Source: CAYFZO01 sp964347615
Lineage (GTDB): Bacteria; Pseudomonadota; Gammaproteobacteria; Poriferisulfidales; Oxydemutatoraceae
DNA length: 19,247 nt
Direction of reading: 5' to 3'
Assembly (NCBI GenBank): GCA_964347615.1
Contig: CAYFZO010000030.1
Location: forward strand, 1-19,247
Part shown: piece by piece, positions 18,501 to 19,247 of the stretch
Numbering within the stretch: position 1 is the first letter of the stretch
Layout of the letters: each line of letters starts with the position of its first letter
Translations under genes and position numbers: made by a program
Notes under the pieces: generated by a model
The model's database searches: none
What the model saw: only the letters and a program-made list of their open reading frames with translations
What the model was told of the DNA's origin: nothing

Positions 18501-19247
18501 GTTACCCCCTGAGTTACGTTGGGGCAACGCCGGCGGATCGCCCAAACTCAAACGCAGGGCCCGACCAGCTTGGCGGGTGACACTCAAGGTCTCGCTTCGC
18601 GTACTCCCCGCCCGAATCACCATCGTCGGGGACGTGGACGAAGAGGTACCTTGCGCGGTCAACGGAAACGACAGCTCAAACGGCGCACCTTGCGCCAGGT
18701 AAAGATGAAAATCGAGCGCGTCGTCCGCAACCTGCGTGACCCGAAACACCGCGGGCAGAACGAAACGCGGCGAGTCGTCGTCCGGGTTGCCTTCGACGCG
18801 CAGGCTTCCCCACGGCGCACCCAGACCGCTCAAGCCCGAGAATATTCCCGCCGGCAGTTCACGCAGGTCGTTGTCGTACAACAGCAACTGCTCCAAGCTT
18901 TCAAGACCGGTGAAAGCCCGGGGATCCAGCGTCCTCAGGCCCATTGACGACAGGTCCAGCCGCCTCAAGCCGTCCAAACCGCCGAACGCGTTCGCCCCCA
19001 GCGCTTGCAAACCGCGGCTGCCGCTCAAGTCCAGTCGTTCGAGCGACTCCATGCCCGCGAAATCGTCCGACGTCAAGCCGCTCAAGTCCGCGCCGCTCAA
19101 ATCCAGGGACGTCGCAATCCTCAACAAGTCGGCCGGAAAGTTCCGGCAGTCAGCGCCCTCGCCGGCCTCCCACAGTTGATTGAGGGCGTTCCGGACCGCC
19201 TGCGTGCGGTCGCATATCGACGTGTCAGCCGAGACGTCAAGCAAAGT
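1..19247 (-). CDS. Giant modular LRR / Ig-like / Calx-beta surface protein, internal fragment (both ends outside the window)
   Basis: One uninterrupted minus-strand frame (codons with low base at a multiple of 3) runs through the window: 6,415 complete codons from 19247 to 3, with two leftover bases at 2-1. No in-frame TAA, TAG or TGA was seen, and all twelve recurring C-D/G-R-T caps fall in this same frame. The product is a chain of composite units: Cys-capped leucine-rich repeats, a Cys-containing beta domain, an Ig-like beta-sandwich and a Calx-beta domain, plus one large Ig-like array. It is rich in Asp, Glu, Thr, Val and Gly, and Cys occurs almost only in paired positions, which fits an exported protein. 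Calx-beta domains bind calcium in known proteins; LRRs usually bind proteins or glycans. No signal peptide, membrane segment, sorting signal or enzyme motif is in this fragment. No start, ribosome-binding site, promoter or terminator can be assigned. The likely role is an adhesin or recognition fibre, by inference. Being a coding sequence is near certain; the function is not. Confidence 0.95.
372..425 (-). repeat. 54-base LRR-start block, copy in U12
   Basis: Identical, by direct reading, to the block at 3348-3401 and one mismatch from 1830-1883. It encodes LSIVDNPGLTTLKRGDFF at the start of the LRR domain. Such identity over 54 bases, including third codon positions, points to recent duplication or gene conversion. 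Confidence 0.9.
519..1976 (-). repeat. Unit U11, type C, complete, 486 aa
   Basis: Fragment residues 5758-6243. The cap CDRTPQVGEAIRDARGRSHC is followed by LSIVDNPGLTTLKRRDFFEL and about four LRRs (1910-1645), one repeat fewer than U10: FNNRLTMLPRGVFDAL and LRLDNNDLTALPEDAFTGL. The beta domain (about 1640-1300) has CSNNWRHEGQCFTGFEIAG. The Ig-like module (about 1260-870) has GYVGGETIKVDVVFDRGL and FDEDGVSV, then the altered LNDVDVTEPVLKSSANVG in place of LNGATVTDAVFNDP. The Calx-beta module (about 850-525) has TADAEDYVVGSGAGSGEVVV and IFIVDDRLIEQPRDTFSLNL. The shorter length comes from the missing LRR. Confidence 0.87.
1830..1883 (-). repeat. 54-base LRR-start block, copy in U11
   Basis: This copy differs from the copies at 372-425 and 3348-3401 by a single base at 1841 (g instead of c), which changes Gly to Arg in the encoded KR-G-DFF segment. 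Confidence 0.9.
3154..3264 (-). repeat. 39-base perfect duplication inside the U10 LRR block
   Basis: Bases 3154-3192 and 3226-3264 are identical and 72 bases apart. They encode the same LRRLRLDNNRLTT segment of two adjacent leucine-rich repeats. A whole LRR was duplicated in frame, recently enough that synonymous sites have not drifted. Confidence 0.88.
3348..3401 (-). repeat. 54-base LRR-start block, copy in U10
   Basis: Identical to 372-425. The corresponding stretch of U9, at about 4881-4934, is recognisable but carries many substitutions, so U10, U11 and U12 are closer to each other here than to U9. Confidence 0.9.
3495..5027 (-). repeat. Unit U9, type C, complete, 511 aa
   Basis: Fragment residues 4741-5251. 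The cap CDRTPQVAEAIRRSRGAFDC is followed by LSIINDPSLTTLKRGDFFEL and LRRs (4960-4615): NNNGLTTLPEGMFAHL, then two DNA-level duplicates reading LRLDGNRLTALPPGTF and LRLDGNRLTALPPGAF. The beta domain (about 4610-4270) has CENDWKHQGQCFTGFEIVGG. The Ig-like module (about 4230-3845) has GYVEGEIIKVDVVFDRGL, IDENGVSV and LNGATVTDAVFNDP. The Calx-beta module (about 3835-3500) has TADADDYEAGSGEVVV and IFIVDDEFIEQPRDTFSLNL. The stretch encoding the start of the LRR block (row 4921-4980) has only 24 G+C in 60 bases by my count, well below the surroundings. Confidence 0.87.
4671..4788 (-). repeat. 43-base perfect duplication inside the U9 LRR block
   Basis: Bases 4671-4713 and 4746-4788 are identical and 75 bases apart, one codon more than the usual LRR period. 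The extra codon falls in FGTTFQRL. They encode LRLDGNRLTALPPG in both repeats. Confidence 0.88.
5028..6617 (-). repeat. Unit U8, complete chimeric unit (B-type cap/LRR, C-type remainder), 530 aa
   Basis: Fragment residues 4211-4740. The cap CDRTSQVRDGIVGLISG with DCAEV leads to about six LRRs (6555-6130): LDLSSTGIAVLNAGDFSGL, WNNRLSTLSATVFSDL, HQNQLTTLPTTVFSGL, LGNQLTTLPPGVFSGL and SFNRLTALPPGAFSGL. From GLSSLRSLYLSDNPGAPF onward it closely matches U9-U11. The beta domain (about 6125-5790) has LREGAPYPLTFALTVSGVEL and CPTEVRFEQDRCFSGFE. The Ig-like module (about 5770-5385) has GYVEGDVIRVDVVFDRGL and FDDNGVSV. The Calx-beta module (about 5370-5035) has TADADDYVDV and IFIVDDELLEPRLHEFRLNL. Confidence 0.85.
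6990..10000 (-). repeat. Array of nine Ig-like beta-sandwich repeats of about 111 aa
   Basis: Each repeat opens with a strand of the form V-x-[F/L]-x-P followed by a Gly-rich turn: VELVFSPDVVDVSPGGR (about 9985), VTFTPDAVSLEQGSS (9640), VSVEFDVVAEAVLTVSDD (9323), LRLSFDPAAVVLRAGGSS (9020), INVMFKPKRITLVRGGAS (8668), VNLSLSDLVGQDLVRF (8350), VTLVLSPSPVVEVQQGGS (8007), VFIRFEPTPLALGLGTSE (7650) and VSLGFDPDVVKIPRGRS (7330). Later strands such as AMVTLTAQAGLSF and TVTLAISDQGFAF alternate hydrophobic residues. Repeats differ clearly in sequence and in length (about 100-120 aa), so the array is old. It has no Cys, no LRR and no acidic calcium loop like the Calx-beta one. The fold (bacterial Ig-like or fibronectin III-like) is inferred from pattern; a stalk role is plausible. 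Confidence 0.7.
10765..11268 (-). repeat. Seven LRR-coding DNA repeats with an exact 72-base period
   Basis: On the plus strand the segment encoding LPxGxF begins at 10765, 10837, 10909, 10981, 11053, 11125 and 11197, a constant step of 72 bases (24 codons). The six copies from 10837 onward share most of the string c-c-c-g/a-c-c-g-g-c-a-a-c followed by a variable base and tggtca or cggtca. In protein the repeats are [A/D]G[L/I]xxLxxLxLxxNxLTxLPxG[A/T/V]F, the typical outward-facing Asn ladder. Copies at 11125 and 11197 are the closest pair. The pattern fits growth by unequal exchange or slippage in whole-repeat steps that keep frame. Confidence 0.85.
11409..12944 (-). repeat. Unit U6, type A, complete, 512 aa
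   Basis: Fragment residues 2102-2613, the same length as U1. The cap CDRTPGIRDAILDLRDGAGC leads to LRRs (12885-12530) with LDMSGNVGLQALGANAFG, LDLSSGGLNDLHPRAFAGL and HDNDLRELPAGIFAGL. The beta domain (about 12525-12190) has EGNPDDDSPGFVLTAEF and the Cys pair CGYAPCYAGFEIASG. The Ig-like module (about 12150-11775) has FSSPRYLAAGYVAGVET and GLELNGATVRDAFG. The Calx-beta module (about 11770-11415) has VSFDFETVSTEEARTTLEL, ADGDDYADV and ISIRDDDEIEPPSEFFTVSL. It is highly similar to U1 throughout, which marks the two as descendants of one ancestral unit. Confidence 0.85.
12945..13949 (-). repeat. Unit U5, type B, short (eight LRRs - beta only), 335 aa
   Basis: Fragment residues 1767-2101. The cap CDRTPQVRDAVLSGLGRTDC is followed by about eight LRRs (13885-13325): LDLSSTGITALQSKDFSGL, LRDNALQTLPEGVFAGL, LVDNQLQALRTDAFAGL, LQGNQLQTLPAGVFAGL, SDNDLRALSAGTFTGL and further copies. 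Asn-ladder positions are clear. The beta domain (about 13320-13010) has ENNPGGTFPLTLGFE, LREGAPYRVQADLS and a Cys pair in ENCAVWQRH...GECFPALEI. A linker of about 20 residues (LILDDAAADPPI) joins it to the U6 cap. Like U2, it lacks the Ig-like and Calx-beta modules and precedes a type A unit. Confidence 0.8.
13950..15356 (-). repeat. Unit U4, complete, mixed A/B character, 469 aa
   Basis: Fragment residues 1298-1766. The cap CDRTEQVRDALMRAAGVGAC leads to about two to three LRRs (15300-15085): LDLSEEGIASLKGGDFSGL and LDDNDLRSLPAGIFAGL. The start resembles type B, while the end of the LRR block (GSLHLRGNPDVVSPDLVFTVEF) and the Cys pair CGAPPCYSGFRIA in the beta domain (about 15075-14760) are type A. 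The Ig-like module (about 14720-14325) shows GYIAGLETVVVEVVF, LDADGLSV and RLNGATVTG. The Calx-beta module (about 14310-13955) shows ADAADYGLGG and SIVDNREIDPPSRFFTLYL. The mixture suggests recombination between unit families inside the gene. Confidence 0.78.
15357..17033 (-). repeat. Unit U3, type A, complete and enlarged, 559 aa
   Basis: Fragment residues 739-1297. The cap reads CGRTPGIRDAILRL, with Gly where Asp is usual. LRRs (about 16975-16620) include LDLSGNARLQALDESVF, LDLSSGGLRELHPRAF and DNDLQTLPAGIFEGL. The beta domain (about 16600-16300) ends in CGYDPCYAGFKIASG. The Ig-like module (about 16245-15825) carries two inserts compared with U1 and U6: about 16 residues around GTRKVPSSITSGDVTPG (near 16126-16190), and a Cys-bracketed loop in the acidic segment (15912-15956). 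The Calx-beta module (about 15770-15365) has ATADDYVDR and a further insert around FHEIWMEREGEADF. These inserts explain why the unit is about 47 residues longer than U1 and U6. Confidence 0.82.
15912..15956 (-). other. Cys-bracketed insert in the Ig-like module of U3
   Basis: Two Cys codons (15954-15956 and 15912-15914) bracket EIDSLGGVSSSDF and are followed by DSDDDDGVRV. Other units go straight from the YxV strand to the acidic DxDxDGVSV segment without Cys. The two residues could form a local disulfide loop beside the acidic segment. Elsewhere in the window Cys occurs only in caps and beta domains. Confidence 0.65.
17034..17678 (-). repeat. Unit U2, type B, short (LRR - beta only), 215 aa
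   Basis: Fragment residues 524-738. The cap CDRTPRVREALTPSQFSGC is followed by only two clear LRRs (about 17610-17420), with GDFLGLTGLGSLSLNDNFL and LPEGVFSGLTSLEALHLG. The beta domain (about 17415-17095) starts at ANPGSPFSF, contains LRHGAPYELTVDVSF and AAGSTQSEVFFVTR, and ends with the second-class Cys pair CDSDRQQDGQCFTGFDV. A linker of about 20 residues then runs directly into the U3 cap. The Ig-like and Calx-beta modules found after the beta domain in full units are absent, with the frame intact, so this is a structural variant and not a broken unit. Confidence 0.8.
17679..19214 (-). repeat. Unit U1, type A, complete (LRR - beta - Ig-like - Calx-beta), 512 aa
   Basis: Fragment residues 12-523. 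The cap CDRTQAVRNALNQL has its second Cys in DCRNFP. About four LRRs follow (19150-18795), including LDLSSMGLRTLDPRAFTGL and DNDLRELPAGIFSGL. The beta domain (about 18775-18460) has EGNPDDDSP, the LAQGAPFELSFPLTAQG strand and the Cys pair CGYAPCYAGFEIASG (codons at 18480-18482 and 18465-18467). The Ig-like module (about 18415-18040) has FSAPRHFADGYVAGVET, DVDDDGVRV and ELNGATVRD. The Calx-beta module (about 18035-17690) has VSFETSSVSSTEGAT, ADADDYGDG and IPIRDDEVAEPFEEFFTVSL. A short NSGG repeat lies before the Cys pair. Its closest relatives in the window are U6 and U3. Confidence 0.85.
18487..18517 (-). repeat. 12-base microsatellite (2.6 copies) coding N-S-G-G
   Basis: The plus strand reads gagttaccccct at 18487-18498, again at 18499-18510, then gagttac at 18511-18517. 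It encodes NSGGNSGGNSG in a linker before the CGYAPC pair of U1. The matching linker is GDLGGDSG in U3 and a single NSG in U6, so repeat number varies between sister units. The period of four codons keeps frame. Confidence 0.85.
19215..19247 (-). other. Tail of a preceding unit (U0)
   Basis: The first 11 residues of the fragment read TLLDVSADTSI and lead straight into the first cap. They resemble the linker LILDDAAADPPI that ends short unit U5 just before the U6 cap (about 12945-12985). They do not resemble the end of a Calx-beta domain, which in this protein closes with a strand like VVIVEGV. I infer that the unit just upstream of the window is another short unit without Ig-like and Calx-beta modules. 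Confidence 0.55.

Noticed and set aside
1..19247. Internal gene boundaries, meaning several adjacent genes in one operon
   Set aside because: No stop codon separates the units. In-frame ATG or GTG codons exist but have no gap or stop before them, so splitting is not supported.

Overview
The whole 19,247-base window lies inside one open reading frame on the minus strand. Reading from position 19247 down to position 3, I find no in-frame stop in 6,415 consecutive codons. Neither the true start nor the stop codon is in the window. The polypeptide is a giant secreted-looking modular protein: even this fragment would weigh roughly 0.65-0.7 MDa. There are no other genes, RNA genes, CRISPR arrays or mobile elements that I can support, and no intergenic space. 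The many open frames on the plus strand are shadows of the GC-rich, repetitive coding sequence.

The protein (N-terminus at high coordinates) is built from a composite unit. A complete unit has these parts in order: (i) a disulfide-type N-cap starting C-[D/G]-R-T-x-x-[V/I], with a second Cys about 13-22 residues later; (ii) 2-9 leucine-rich repeats of the 24-residue form LxxLxLxxNxLTxLPxGxFxGL; (iii) a beta-rich domain with its own pair of cysteines (CGYAPCYAGF in one class, CPN...GQCFTGFE in the other); (iv) a bacterial Ig-like beta-sandwich with a DxDxDGVSV segment and an LNGATVTD segment; (v) a Calx-beta domain with an acidic ADADDY loop and a DDxxxE strand. Twelve such units are visible and are called U1 (19214) to U12 (518, cut off) below. 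U2 and U5 are short and lack the Ig-like and Calx-beta modules. U7 is greatly enlarged because nine tandem Ig-like repeats of about 111 residues (about 10000-6990) sit between its Ig-like and Calx-beta modules.

The units fall into three families by cap and LRR sequence. Type A (U1, U3, U6) has an LDLSS...PRAF repeat. Type B (U2, U4, U5, U7, U8) has an LDLSSTGI-like start, though U4 has mixed characters. Type C (U9-U12) has a cap followed by LSIVDNPGLTTLKRGDFF. Type C units are still nearly identical in DNA over blocks of about 50 bases at about 1.5-kb spacing, so the C-terminal side seems to have grown by recent tandem duplication. The N-terminal side repeats a longer and older pattern.

The organism is most likely a bacterium with a GC-rich genome. 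Giant LRR/Calx-beta proteins with a CDRTPQV-type cap are, from memory, seen in marine and host- or sponge-associated bacteria; I cannot name a taxon from this window. The likely job is an extracellular, calcium-stiffened adhesin or recognition fibre. This is inferred from domain content only. Translation and domain borders were made by eye and are approximate to about 10-20 residues, but the frame was checked at each of the twelve caps.
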